Assembly: GCA_003719395.1 (NCBI GenBank)
Contig: RHMC01000018.1
Location: forward strand, 1-64,000
Reading direction: 5' to 3'
Source: Streptomyces altiplanensis
GTDB taxonomy: Bacteria > Actinomycetota > Actinomycetes > Streptomycetales > Streptomycetaceae
Length of the DNA stretch: 64,000 bases
Below the pieces are notes generated by a model that did no database searches, had not been told where the DNA came from, and was given only the letters and a program-made list of their open reading frames with translations. The translations under genes and the position numbers were made by a program. The stretch's first letter is position 1. Every line of letters begins with the position of its first letter. Positions 1 to 9,618 of the stretch are shown in pieces.

Positions 1-75
1 GTGGTGGGCCTGTAGCCCGGCGTCGTCGAGCGGCTGCGGGCGGACAGGGGCTTGTCGTGGAACGGTCACGGCCCG

Positions 76-2244
76 TCAGGCGGGCGGTGTGCCCCAGGCG
101 CGGCGGGTGCCCGTGTAGGCGGGGACCGCCGGGGCGTCCGCGTACGCGGTGGCCGTCGAGCGGCTGTAGTCGTCGGCCTCGTCGAAGCCCGACCAGTCCG
201 CCTTGCTCATCCGCACCTGGATGTCACCGGTGTCCTTGCCCGCCGCGAGGGAGCCCCCGGCGAACGACACCTCCAGGTAGGCGTCCGCGCCCGCGACCGG
301 AGTGGTCAGCGGGACGACCTTCAGCTTCACCTGCGCGCACCCGACCGCCGCGTAGTCGCACCACGCGCTGACCGACGCCGCACCGCCGTCACGGGTGAAG
401 TAGTAGCGCGCCGACACCGTGCTCAGGTCGAGGGAGGCGGATCCGGTGTTGACGACCTGGAGCCCCGGGCGGATGGCGTTGTCCGTGGCGGAGGAGTCGT
501 TGTTCTTGTAGCGGACCTTCACCGCGCCCGAGGGATCGCCGCCCCCGCCTCCGGGCCCGGTCGTCACACCCAACGCCGCTGACGGCGCCGACACGTTGCC
601 CGCCGCGTCCCGCGCCCGCACGGTGTAGCTGTACGCGGTCGAGGGCGAGAGTCCGGTGTCCGTGAACGAGGTACCGGCCACCGGCGTCGTGTTCACCTTC
701 GCCGTGCCCCGGTAGACGTCGTAACCGGTCACGCGCACGTTGTCCGCCGAAGCCGACCACGACAGCGACACGCTGTCCGCGGTCTTCGCGGTGGCGCTGA
801 GCCCGGCCGGCGCGGTGGGCGCGGTGGTGTCGTCCGGGCCGGGGCCCCCGTCCCCGTACACGTCGGTCAGGCTGATGCCCGTGGTGCTCCCGGCGCCACC
901 GAGCGGGACCTCGTGGTCGAGGCTGACGAACTTGCCGCCGTGCTGCCACAGGGCGGGCTTCAGCAGGGCGTACTTCTCCTCGTCCCACGACTTCCAGTCG
1001 CCCAGCAGGAGACCGCCGGTGTCACCGGAGTTGGGGTTGATGCACCAGAAGGTCTGGTGGATGCGGTTCTCCACGATGAGGTCGCGCAGCGCCTTCATCC
1101 ACTTCTCGTTCGGTCCGCCGTCGAGGAACCCGCCCCATTCGCCGATGAGGAGCGGCGACTTGTTCTCCTTGTGCAGGTAGAGCCAGTTGGGGTCCCAGAC
1201 GTCCCGTTCGAGCGTCGTGCGGTCCCAGTTTCCGGTGAACCAGGGCTGGGCGTGGACGAGCGGGCCGTAGTCGTGCGGGGAGTACACGAGCTGGTCGCTG
1301 TGGGCGCCGAGGTCGACCGGGTGGTCGCGTACGCCGCGCAGGTTGCCGCCCCACCAGGTGGAGTAGTAGTCGGTCGGGGTGGTGGAGGCCCAGCTCACAC
1401 CGGCCTTGGGATACACCTCGATGCCTTCGCACAGCACCAGGACGTTCGGGTTGATCGCCAGGATCCGTTTGCCCGCGGTCTCACAGGCGTACTTGAAGTT
1501 GTCCTGGTCGGCCGAGCCGTCCCACTTGGCGCGGGTGGTTTCGTTCGCCTTGCCGTGCGGTTCGTTCTTGACGTCCATGGCGACGAGGGTGTCGTCGGCC
1601 TTGTAGCGGGCTGTCACCCATTCCCACGCGGTGTAGAACTGCTCGGTCGTGATGGCGCCCTTCCACCACACCGGGTAGACGTGACCGGAGTTGTCGGCCT
1701 CCGCGCTGTGCACGTCGAGCATCACCTTGATGCCGTACTGCTCGCACAGGCGCAGCCAGTAGTCGAAGATCTCCAGTGAGGTCTTGCCGGCGATCTCGGG
1801 GTTGGCGTGGTTGTTGACGCCGGACGGGACGGCCGCCTGCCCGTTCTTCCACTCCAGCAGGAGCTGCGTCGAGATCGGCACCCGGACCATGTTGATGCCC
1901 CGGCCGGCCATGGACCCGGTGATGTCGGTGATGTTGCCGGACCACAGTCCGTGGAAGACCCGCTCCGAGGCGTTGAAACCGAACCAGTTGGCGCCGGTGA
2001 GCCAGACCTCGTCCCCGTTCGCGTCCACGATCTTGTTGCCCTCGGTGTGCAGCCAGTCGTCACCGGCTGCGGCGGCGGCGTTCGTCGCGTCCTCGGTCAC
2101 CGGGGCGGTCTCGGCCGCCCGGGCCGCCGTTGCGCCCGCGAGGCCGCCCACCGAGAGGAGTCCTGCGGTCATGACCGCGGCAACCAGCCTTCGGAGGCGC
2201 CGTCTTCCGCTTCGTGCTCTTCGTAACTGTCCCGACTGTCCCAC
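76..2244 (-). CDS. secreted GH5 cellulase with FN3 and CBM3
   Basis: Predicted extracellular endo-beta-1,4-glucanase, 722 aa from a GTG start at 2244 that has a GGAAGGG ribosome site upstream; an in-frame start at 2388 would run through the operators and was rejected. An arginine-rich Sec-type signal peptide ends near residue 43 (TAARA). The GH5 domain follows: acid/base Glu about 228 in DVKNEPHG and nucleophile Glu about 369 in LLIGEWGG. A fibronectin type III domain lies at about 474-562, then a Gly linker and a C-terminal CBM3-like cellulose-binding module (about 577-722). The gene is monocistronic and reads out of the left edge. Two CebR-type boxes directly upstream predict induction by cellobiose. 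Family and domain order are clear; the exact beta-glucan substrate is inferred. Confidence 0.9.
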   Translation of the reverse strand: MGQSGQLRRARSGRRRLRRLVAAVMTAGLLSVGGLAGATAARAAETAPVTEDATNAAAAAGDDWLHTEGNKIVDANGDEVWLTGANWFGFNASERVFHGLWSGNITDITGSMAGRGINMVRVPISTQLLLEWKNGQAAVPSGVNNHANPEIAGKTSLEIFDYWLRLCEQYGIKVMLDVHSAEADNSGHVYPVWWKGAITTEQFYTAWEWVTARYKADDTLVAMDVKNEPHGKANETTRAKWDGSADQDNFKYACETAGKRILAINPNVLVLCEGIEVYPKAGVSWASTTPTDYYSTWWGGNLRGVRDHPVDLGAHSDQLVYSPHDYGPLVHAQPWFTGNWDRTTLERDVWDPNWLYLHKENKSPLLIGEWGGFLDGGPNEKWMKALRDLIVENRIHQTFWCINPNSGDTGGLLLGDWKSWDEEKYALLKPALWQHGGKFVSLDHEVPLGGAGSTTGISLTDVYGDGGPGPDDTTAPTAPAGLSATAKTADSVSLSWSASADNVRVTGYDVYRGTAKVNTTPVAGTSFTDTGLSPSTAYSYTVRARDAAGNVSAPSAALGVTTGPGGGGGDPSGAVKVRYKNNDSSATDNAIRPGLQVVNTGSASLDLSTVSARYYFTRDGGAASVSAWCDYAAVGCAQVKLKVVPLTTPVAGADAYLEVSFAGGSLAAGKDTGDIQVRMSKADWSGFDEADDYSRSTATAYADAPAVPAYTGTRRAWGTPPA

Positions 2245-2297
2245 GGTGTGCCGCCCTTCCGTCTGTAGCGGAGAGAAAGGAGTTGCACGTGCTGGAG

Positions 2298-2332
2298 TGG
2301 GAGCGCTCCATACCGGAGTGGGAGCGCTCCCA
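2298..2332. promoter_or_regulatory. tandem CebR boxes of the GH5 gene
   Basis: TGGGAGCGCTCCAT at 2298-2311 and the perfect palindrome TGGGAGCGCTCCCA at 2319-2332, centres 21 bp apart, 54-88 bp upstream of the GTG. The second is identical to the published CebR/CelR consensus. Two boxes two helical turns apart suggest repression by paired dimers. Confidence 0.85.
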
Positions 2333-2651
2333 AAGGGTTCGGCCAGGACTGTAGGGGCGTCCCGCCGTGCTGGCAAGAGAAGTCGCACGTTCGCCGGGAT
2401 ACGCGTGGAGTGGCGGGCGCTCCCTTGTGCGGCAAGGGCGGCGAGAGCGAAGCCGGGGAGCTTGCAGGGTCCGTCGGGTCAGCACGCCCTGGCCACAGAA
2501 CCCGCGCCGCACGACGCCGAACGAAGCAAGCCCCCTGCGAACCGGCCACCGTGAACGCGAAGAACCGTGAATCCGTCGACCGGACGTGCCGCCGGACCCG
2601 TCCCACCGCCCACCCGGCCATTACGCTCCCCGGACGGGGGCCGGGGGCCTC

Positions 2652-3208
2652 TCAGCGGGTGCTGTGCGCGGCACGCCACTCGGGTGCGAGCACCGACCAG
2701 ACCTCGGTGTCCTGCCGTACGCCCCGGTAGGGGTCGTTTTGGCGCTGGACTCCGTCGCGGCTCATGCCGAGCCGCCTGGCCACGTTGATGCTCGGAGTGT
2801 TCTCGCAGGAGACCAGCCACTCCACCCGGTGCATTCCGCGTTCCTGGACCGCCCAGTCGATGATCACGCGTGCGCCCGGGTGGCCAGGCCGCGTCCTGCC
2901 GCGGCCGGTTCCAGCCAGCAGCCGGCCTCGCAGTTGCCCGTGCCCGTGTCGAAGATCCTGAACAGGACGCCACCGACGAGGAGTCCGTCGAGCCGGATGC
3001 CGTACAGCCGGCCGGTGTCGGCCGCGGTCTTGTCGGCGTACACCTGGAGCCAGTTCCGTGCGGACTCCAGGTCTGCCGCGATGCCGGGGAGCCCGACGTG
3101 CCGTCCGATGTACTCGCGGCCGCGGTCCATGTGGGCGAGGAACTCCTCGGCCTGCCAGGGTTCCAGTGGCCGCAGTTCAGCTCCGTCACCCAGGGATGTC
3201 GCGAACAT
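2652..3208 (-). CDS. GNAT family acetyltransferase (frame broken)
   Basis: RimJ/RimL-type N-acetyltransferase, about 185 aa. The start is the ATG at 3208 behind GGAGGG. The first part (MFATSLGDGAELRPLEPW to GRGLATRA) is in one frame; the last 70 residues (IIDWAVQERGMHRVEWLVS, NTPSINVARRLGMSRDGV) continue in another, with the switch near 2865. The acetyl-CoA-binding region GRGLATRA lies at the junction and the C-terminal motif N-x-x-S-x-x-V-x-x-x-x-G is intact. A single-base error is the likely cause. It acetylates an amino group; substrate unknown. It stands alone downstream of the DMT gene on the same strand. Confidence 0.75.
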
Positions 3209-3347
3209 TCTCACCCTCCACAGTGGCCGTGCGCGGTCCCTGGATCCTCGCACGGCCCGCTGCGCGTTCCGGTGGTCGGTTCCAGGCTCTTGCCGCCCGC
3301 TTGCGGTGCGCTCCCGCCGGAGGAGCGGGTCCCTTCCGGGGGGCCGG

Positions 3348-4217
3348 TCAGGCGGGCGGTACCGCTTCGATGCGTTCGGCTGCCCGGCCGCGATCGCCGG
3401 TGGGTGGCGCCGCGCGTGCGTCGGTGCGGGTGGCACCGATCCCGGCGACCACGACGCACATGACACCGACCGCGGAGGCGGGTCCAGGAATCTGTCCCAG
3501 GGCGGTCATGCCGATGACGAGTGCGACGGCGGGTTCCAGACACATCAAAGTGCCGAAGGCAGTGGTGGTGAGCCGGCGCAGGGCAAGGAATTCGAGACTG
3601 AAGGGGACGACGGGGTGGAGCACCGCCAGTGCCAGGCCGGTGAGCAGCAGCGGCCAGGTCACGTTGCCCAGTTCGAAGGGCCCGGCGGCGAGGGTGGCGA
3701 CCAGTCCGGCGACGGGCATGGAGACGGCCAGTCCGCTCAGGCCGGTGACCCGGTCCCCGACCCGTTGGGTCAGCAGGATGTAAGCGGCCCAGCAGACCGC
3801 GGCGGCGAGGGCGAACCCGGCTCCGACCGGGTCGATGGCGCCGTGCCAGGGCTCGGTGAGCAGCACGACCCCGATCGCGGCCAGAAGGGCCCATACTCTG
3901 CGCCCGCCTCTGCCCGCGTACATGGCTACCGCGAGCGGTCCGAGGAATTCCAGGGCGCTCGCGGTTCCGAGGGGAATGCGGGCGACCGCGTACATGAAGA
4001 GGATCATCAGTCCGGCCGTTGCCGCGCCCAGCAGGACGGACGCCAGCAGGTCTTTGCGGGTGAAGTCCGAAGGCCGGGGCCGGACCAGGACCAGCAGGAG
4101 GGCACCTCCCCAGGCGAGACGCAGCCACGCGGTGCCCAGGGGCCCGAGCTGGTCGAACAGGTGCACCGAGAGGGCCAGTCCCAGCTGGACGCAGAACATG
4201 GCCGCGAGGGCCATCAC
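3348..4217 (-). CDS. RhtA-like EamA/DMT exporter
   Basis: Inner-membrane transporter of the drug/metabolite superfamily, 289 aa with about ten hydrophobic segments and two EamA repeats. It resembles RhtA, the threonine/homoserine exporter (LGTASALEFLGPLAVAMYAG, then LALRRLTTTAFGTLMCLEPAVA). The GTG at 4217 (followed by an ATG) is the first start in frame. There is no good ribosome site and roughly 25 N-terminal residues seem to lie in a neighbouring frame that begins with an ATG at 4293, so the true start may be upstream. It is divergent from the LysR gene and likely controlled by it through the dyad at 4324-4346. The exported amino acid is not determinable. Confidence 0.8.
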   Translation of the reverse strand: MMALAAMFCVQLGLALSVHLFDQLGPLGTAWLRLAWGGALLLVLVRPRPSDFTRKDLLASVLLGAATAGLMILFMYAVARIPLGTASALEFLGPLAVAMYAGRGGRRVWALLAAIGVVLLTEPWHGAIDPVGAGFALAAAVCWAAYILLTQRVGDRVTGLSGLAVSMPVAGLVATLAAGPFELGNVTWPLLLTGLALAVLHPVVPFSLEFLALRRLTTTAFGTLMCLEPAVALVIGMTALGQIPGPASAVGVMCVVVAGIGATRTDARAAPPTGDRGRAAERIEAVPPA

Positions 4218-4323
4218 GGCCCCCGCCGCCGGCCCCGCCGGGCGGGCGCGGACGGCCGGCGGTGGGGTGGAGGGTGGATTCCGACGGGGTCATGGCCTCA
4301 GTAGACGGTCAGCGCATCGTTGA

Positions 4324-4346
4324 TGTCCACGTGCCGATCATGGACA
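4324..4346. promoter_or_regulatory. LysR-type operator dyad
   Basis: Perfect dyad TGTCCA-N11-TGGACA in the divergent gap between the exporter and the LysR gene, 31 bp upstream of the LysR ATG. It is long enough to contain the T-N11-A core used by LysR-family regulators, so autoregulation plus control of the exporter is inferred. Confidence 0.5.
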
Positions 4347-4376
4347 TTCCGTTCGGGAAACCTGAACAATGGAGAG

Positions 4377-5310
4377 ATGGAGACACGGCGGCTGGAGATG
4401 CTGGCGGAACTGTCGCGGCTGGGATCGATGCGCGCCGTCGCGGATGCGCTGAGGACCACGACTTCGACGGTGTCCCAGCAGATCGCCGCTCTGGCCCGGG
4501 AGACGGGCACGGCGCTCATCGAGCCCGAGGGGCGCCGGGTCCGGCTGACACCCGCCGGCCGCCGGCTGGCCGAACACGCGGTGACGATCCTTGCCGCGGT
4601 CGAGCCGCACGTCTCGACCTGGGCCCCGCGGCGGAGCCCAACGGCACCTTGCGGGTCGCCGGATTCAGCACCGCCATCCGCACGTTCCTGCTGCCCGTCA
4701 TCACCGGCCTCGCGGCCGGCCACCCGCAGGTGCGGGTCCTGGTCCGTGAACACGAGCCCGCCGAAGCCCTCGGCCTTCTCGCCGCGGACGAGGCGGACCT
4801 GGCACTGACCTACGACTACAACCTGGCCCCGGCCGCCGTCGACCCCACCGTCCGGACGACACCGCTGTGGACGGCGAAGTGGGGCCTGGGTGTTCCCGCC
4901 CGTCTCGATGTCCCGGCCGGCACCACGCCGGACGTCTTCGCCCGGTTCGGCACGGCCGAGTGGATCACCAACTCCCGCAACACCGCCGACGAACACGTCG
5001 TCCGCACCCTCGCCTCCATGGCGGGGTTCAGCCCCCGGCTGACCCATCAGGCCGACAGCCTCGACCTGGTGCAGGACATGATCGTCGCAGACCTGGGCGT
5101 GGGACTGCTGCCCATGGACCGTGTGCCCCTCCCCGGCGTCCGGCTGCTTCCCCTGACGTCCCCGGACGTCGAGCTGCGGTCGTACGCCGTCGCCAGGCAC
5201 GGCCGCCTCGACTGGCCTCCACTCGCCCTGGTGACCGGCCTCCTCGCCGCGCGCGCCGGCCGCGCGCAGCGCCGCCGGGTCACGACGGCGACGACGTACC
5301 GGCCGAGTGA
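4377..5310 (+). CDS. LysR family regulator (frame broken)
   Basis: DNA-binding regulator of about 305 aa. The N-terminal winged helix reads METRRLEMLAELSRLGSMRA with the typical TTTSTVSQQIAALARETG recognition region. Near 4615-4625 the frame changes and the effector domain continues (GTLRVAGFSTAIRTFLLPVI through HQADSLDLVQDMIVADLGVG). That second frame has no stop until 6475, well inside the GntR gene, so a further error near 5285 is likely; a TGA at 5308-5310 in the adjacent frame gives a normal length. Divergent partner of the exporter, which it probably regulates. Co-inducer unknown. Confidence 0.75.
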
Positions 5311-5480
5311 TCACCCGCAACCGGGAGCCCGGCACCAACTGCCCTGCCGGGCAGCGCTCCGGGACCGGTCACGGCCACGGATGCGTATATTCGACTGCCG
5401 TGAAGCGGTGGCCGAGCTTCTGACATGGTGTTATGCCAGATTCTGGTCTGGAACGCGGAAGAAGAACAGGGAGAGGCCCC

Positions 5481-5783
5481 ATGGCGACGACCGCCCGTGC
5501 GAGCGTGCAGCACGAAGACGAACAGGTGCGGGTCACCCGCTGGGATTTCGAGCCCGGTACGCGCACCGGTCACCACGTGCACGAGTACGACTATGTCGTC
5601 GTGCCGGTGGTGGACGGCCACATCAGCGCGTTCGCCCCGGACGGGTCGGTGAGCGAGTCACACCTGCGCGCGGGACAGTCGTACGCCCGCCCCGCAGGCG
5701 GCGAACACGACGTCGTCAACACGGGCGGAGCGTGGCTGGCCTTCGTCGAGGTCGAGCTCAAGGGGTCCCCTCCGGTCTCGTGA
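5481..5783 (+). CDS. small cupin-domain protein
   Basis: 100-aa single-domain cupin. The ATG at 5481 follows CAGGGAGAGG. It shows the two conserved cupin stretches: G(X)HHVHEYDYVVVPVVDG with three His/Glu metal ligands, and GQSYARPAGGEHDVVN with the second-motif His. Such proteins bind a metal and act as small sugar or carboxylate isomerases, dioxygenases or ligand-binding domains; the activity cannot be told. It sits between the LysR and GntR genes on the same strand and could belong with either. Confidence 0.8.
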   Translation: MATTARASVQHEDEQVRVTRWDFEPGTRTGHHVHEYDYVVVPVVDGHISAFAPDGSVSESHLRAGQSYARPAGGEHDVVNTGGAWLAFVEVELKGSPPVS

Positions 5784-5960
5784 GCGCCGCGCCCCGGCCG
5801 GGGCACTCCGTCCTCACGTGCCGCTTCCTGCCGTCGATCTCCTTGCCGCCGCTTACCCGCACACGCCCGGTCCCGGACGGAGAAGCAGGCCGGCGGGGCG
5901 GGAAGGCCCGTACGAGAGACGTATTCTCGCCCGAGGCATCCCGAGCGAAGGACGGTACAG

Positions 5961-6657
5961 GTGGCGGACAGCAGCAAGACCGGCCCGGGCCGCGGCACGG
6001 ACGGCGCCTCGCGCACGCCGGCCACGCTCAGTGCCGCGGGCGCGCGAAGCGATCCGGCAGCGGATCGTCGACCGGCGCTACCCGCAGGGCTCCCGCCTCG
6101 TCGAGCGGGAGGTCGCCGAGGAACTCGGCATGTCCCGGGTGCCGGTGCGGGAAGCGCTGCGTGCGCTCGTCACCGAAGACCTGCTGGAACTGCTGCCGCA
6201 CAGCGGGGTGCGCGTGCGCCGCTTGGAGAGTACCGATGTGGAGCATCTGTACGAGGTGTGGGAGCCCCTCGCGATCCAGGCGTCGCGGCTGGCCGCGCGG
6301 GCCGCGGCAGGCGACCCCGAGGGCCTGGCCGTCCTGGAGACCACGCTGCGACAGGCCGAACAGGCGGCCGCGGCGGATGAGGGGGCACGCGAGGTGGCGG
6401 CCCATACGGCTTTCCACGAAGGCGTCGTGGCGCTGTCGGGCAACCCGCTGCTGGCCCGCACGATGGAGCAGTTGAGCTGGCAGCTCCAGCTCTTGTTCGG
6501 CTTGCGGGAGGAACCTGCGCACATGCGGGCACAGCACGCGGAAATGTTCCGGCACATCGCGGCGGGCGACGAGGACGCTGCGGCGGCGAGCACACTGCTG
6601 CACGTCCGTGACAGCAGGACAGTGGCGCTGCGCTCCCTCTTCAAGTCCACCCAGTGA
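5961..6657 (+). CDS. GntR/FCD transcriptional regulator (frame broken)
   Basis: FadR-subfamily GntR regulator, about 230 aa. The GTG at 5961 opens with VADSSKTGPGRGTD; near 6045 the frame shifts and the winged helix continues (AIRQRIVDRRYPQGSRLVER, GMSRVPVREALRAL), followed by the helical FCD ligand domain (HLYEVWEPLAIQASRLAARA to LLHVRDSRTVALRSLFKSTQ). Two inverted GTATAC-centred sites lie just downstream, in front of the amidohydrolase genes, which points to control of those genes. FCD regulators usually sense carboxylic or amino acids. Confidence 0.8.
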
Positions 6658-6661
6658 CTTC

Positions 6662-6672
6662 TTTGTATACCA
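6662..6672. promoter_or_regulatory. GntR operator copy 1
   Basis: TTTGTATACCA, 5 bp past the GntR stop. It is the reverse complement of the site at 6811-6821 (TGGTATACAAA). It matches the TNGTNNNACNA pattern known for FadR-type GntR proteins. Confidence 0.55.
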
Positions 6673-6810
6673 GAAGCCGTTCTTTCGAGTCGAGCCCTCA
6701 ATCCAGGTGCACAAGCCGACTCCACGGCATGCGACGGGACAGCGAAAAGTGACGCCCGCCCCTGTTTCCGCCCGCGCGGAACGGAGCATTCCTTGCCCGC
6801 TCCCTTATCT

Positions 6811-6821
6811 TGGTATACAAA
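6811..6821. promoter_or_regulatory. GntR operator copy 2
   Basis: TGGTATACAAA, 36 bp upstream of the first amidohydrolase ATG; inverted copy of the site at 6662-6672, about 149 bp apart. The pair could support looping over the intergenic promoter. Confidence 0.6.
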
Positions 6822-6857
6822 CAGTGGGTCCGCGGTAACCACCCCCGAGGAGCCCCC

Positions 6858-8256
6858 ATGTGCGTCGAAGCTGTGCCACCCCCGTCCGGCAGGCTGACCC
6901 GCCGCGGAGTTCTCGCGGGCGCTGCCGAGCTCGCAGCACCGTGGCGCGGCCTCCCCCGCGTCGGCGGAACAGGGCGGCACGGGCCGGCGCGGCGCGGAAC
7001 GGGGCGGCGACCTCGTCGTCCGGGGCGGCACGCTGCTCGACCCGGCGACCGGCGACGTCACCGAGGACTCCGTCGTCGTCATCGAGGGCGGGGTCGTGCG
7101 CGCGGCCGGCCCCCGGGCCCTCATCGCCGTACCGAAGGGCGCGAAGACACTCGATGTCCACGGCACGTGGGTCCTGCCCGGCCTGATCGACGCGCACATC
7201 CACCTGAGCACCGCCGCCGAGGCCCGCGACGCGGTCCGCGCAGGCGTGACCAGTGCCCGCAGCGGTTCGACCAACTTCTACCAGGACATCGCCGTACGGG
7301 AGCTGGCGCGCCAGGTCCCCGCCCAGGCACCGCGTCTGAAGGCCGCCGGAGTCTTCGTCACCCCGGACCTCGGTGACACCGTACTGGCCGACCCGGACCT
7401 CACACCGCTGGCCCGCCTCCGGGACGGTGCGCGCTCGGCCGAGGCACTGCGCCGGGTCGTCGAGGTGAACCTCGCGCTCGGCGCGGACGTCGTCAAGACG
7501 CGTGTCAACGAACGCGCGGGGCTGCCCGACCAGGACCCGCTGACCCAGGTGTACTCGCGCGAGCAGTTGTCCGAGGTCGTCGCCGCGGCCCGGCGCGGCG
7601 GCAAGGGCGTCCTGTGCCACAGCTACAGCGAGAAGGGCTGCCACGACGCGGTGACGGCGGGCGTGCTCTCCCTGGAGCACGGGGCGTTCGTCGGTGAGCG
7701 CACGCTGCACGAAATGCGCCGCAGGGGTACGTACTTCACACCGACGCTCACCGCGATCGCCGGCCTGGCCGAATCGCCGGACCCGGTCCTCGCCGAGCGG
7801 GGCCGCACCTACCTGCCCGTTCTGAAGCGGGCGGTCGTGGCCGCGCACGAGCTGGGCGTGGAGCTGGCGGCGGGCACGGACTCCTCGGGCGGGAAGGTCC
7901 TTCCCGTGGGCCGCGAAGTGGAGCTGATGCGTGAGGCCGGCCTGCCTGCCGCTCTACGCGATCCGCACGGCCACGACCGTCGCGGCGCGGCTGCTCGGCG
8001 TGGAACGCACCGCCGGCCGGCTCGCACGCGGGTTCGGCGGGCCGACCTGATCGTCGTGGACGGTGATCCGCTGGCGGACGTCTCCGTGCTGAAGACACCG
8101 GTACGGGTCGTGCGCGCGGGGCTCGCGGTTGATCCGGCGGGCTCCCCCGGCACCACCGCAGAATGCCGCTTCTCCCTCCCCCGCCCGCACCACCGAAGGA
8201 GTGCCCATGAAGCCGTACCCGAGTTCTTCCGGCGGACTGTCCCGGGCGCAGCATGA
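6858..8256 (+). CDS. Tat-exported amidohydrolase 1 (frame broken)
   Basis: Metal-dependent hydrolase of the amidohydrolase/imidazolonepropionase-like superfamily, about 430-460 aa. The ATG at 6858 follows GAGGAG. The N-terminus has a twin-arginine motif (RLTRRGVLAGAA), so export is predicted. The frame moves near 6970-7010; then GGTLLDPATGDVTEDSVVVIEGG leads to the metal motif DAHIHLS, a catalytic Lys region (LGADVVKTRV), CHSYSEKG, LEHGAFVG and the Asp motif AAGTDSSGG. A second pair of compensating shifts lies near 7950 and 8035 around the segment TVAARLLGVERTAGRLARGF. The frame then overruns the next start at 8207, so the true stop is probably near 8130. Substrate unknown. Confidence 0.75.
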
Positions 8257-9550
8257 TCACCGGCGCGGCGCTGGCCGGCACCACGGCCGCGCTGCCCACC
8301 GCCGCCCACGCGGCGGACCGGGGCAGCGCCGCTGCGGGCATGGACGCGCACGGGCACGGCGCCGCCCCTCCCGGGCCGTGGTCTTCCGTAACGTACGTCC
8401 CTTCGGCGCGAAGACCCCGGTGGACCTGACGGTCGTGGACGGCCGGATCACGGACCGCCGGGCGCCGGCGGACGGCGAGGTCATCGACGGCGCCGGCCGT
8501 ATCGCGCTCCCGTCGCTCGTGGACGCGCACATCCACCCCGACAAGACGACGTGGGGCGACCCCTGGGTGACGCGCGAGCCGGCGAGCGGCATCGCCGACT
8601 ACGTCGAACAGGACGTGGAACTGTTCCGCAGCCGGCGTCGCCCCGTCGCGGAACGCGCGTACGGCCTGATGGCACATGCCGTGTCCCGCGGCACCCGGGC
8701 GATGCGCGCCCACGCGGACGTGGCCCCGGCCTACGATCTGGCCGGCGTCGAAGGTGTGGGCGCGGCCCGCAAGCGTCTGCGGCACGCGCTCGACGTCCAG
8801 ATCGTGGCGTTCCCGCAGCACGGCGTCGTCCGCACCCCCGGCACCGCCGAGCTGCTCGAGGAGGCCGCGCGCACGGGAGCCGTCGACATGATCGGCGGCA
8901 TCGATCCGATCGGTTTCGACGAGGCGCTCGACGAGCAGCTCGACCTGGTCTTCGGCATCGCGGACCGGCACGGTGTCGGCCTGGACATCCACCTGCACGA
9001 CCGGGGCGAGAAGGGGCTCACGGAGCTGCGCGGCATCATCGACCGTACGCGGGCCCTGTCCCTGCGCGGGAAGATCACCCTCAGCCACGTCTTCTGCCTG
9101 CCCGGCCTCACCGACCGCGAACTCGGCACGGTCGCCGCCGACCTGGGAGACCTCGGCATCTCGCTGACGACGGTGGCGCCGTCCGCCTCGCTGGTACTGC
9201 CGATCGCGCGGCTGCGGGAGCACGGCGTGCGCGTGGGCCTCGGATCCGACGGGGTGCGCGACGCGTGGAGCCCGTTCGGCAACGCCGACATGCTGCACCG
9301 CGCGCATCTGCTGGGCTGGGTCACGGATGTCCGCCTCGACGAGGAACTGGCGGACTGTTACCGCGTGGCGGCGCACGGCGGCGCGGACGTCATGGGCCTC
9401 GCCCACGCGGACCTCGAGCCCGGTTCCCCGGCCGACTTCGTTCTCGTACGCGGCGAGTGCCTGCCGCAGGTCGTGGTGGACATGCCGCAGCGCGACATGG
9501 TGGTGCACGGCGGTCGCATCGTGGCGCGTGACGGAGAGCCGACCGGCTGA
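8207..9550 (+). CDS. Tat-exported cytosine-deaminase-like amidohydrolase 2 (frame broken)
   Basis: About 447 aa, CodA-like branch of the amidohydrolases. The ATG at 8207 follows GAAGGAG. An extra G near 8240 disrupts a twin-arginine signal (SRRSMITGAALAGTTAALPT read in the shifted frame); a compensating change near 8375 restores the frame. The metal and catalytic motifs are all present: DAHIHPDKTTWG, GLDIHLHDRGEKG, KITLSHVFCLPG and LGSDGVRDAWSPFGNADML. The family deaminates or hydrolyses cyclic ureas, pyrimidines or triazines. Immediately follows amidohydrolase 1 and probably forms one transcript under the GntR regulator. An exported member of this usually cytoplasmic group is unusual. Confidence 0.78.
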   Translation: MKPYPSSSGGLSRAQHDHRRGAGRHHGRAAHRRPRGGPGQRRCGHGRARARRRPSRAVVFRNVRPFGAKTPVDLTVVDGRITDRRAPADGEVIDGAGRIALPSLVDAHIHPDKTTWGDPWVTREPASGIADYVEQDVELFRSRRRPVAERAYGLMAHAVSRGTRAMRAHADVAPAYDLAGVEGVGAARKRLRHALDVQIVAFPQHGVVRTPGTAELLEEAARTGAVDMIGGIDPIGFDEALDEQLDLVFGIADRHGVGLDIHLHDRGEKGLTELRGIIDRTRALSLRGKITLSHVFCLPGLTDRELGTVAADLGDLGISLTTVAPSASLVLPIARLREHGVRVGLGSDGVRDAWSPFGNADMLHRAHLLGWVTDVRLDEELADCYRVAAHGGADVMGLAHADLEPGSPADFVLVRGECLPQVVVDMPQRDMVVHGGRIVARDGEPTG

Positions 9551-9618
9551 GGTCCGGTTCCGAAGGTGGGGCACGCGGTGCGACGACGGGTTCGGCCGGC
9601 CGTCGGTAGCATGGCCGT

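Noticed and set aside
3211..4293. 360-codon frame overlapping the RhtA-like exporter
   Set aside because: Arg/Pro/His-rich shadow; the exporter frame has clear membrane helices. Only its first 20-25 codons may matter, as a displaced N-terminus.
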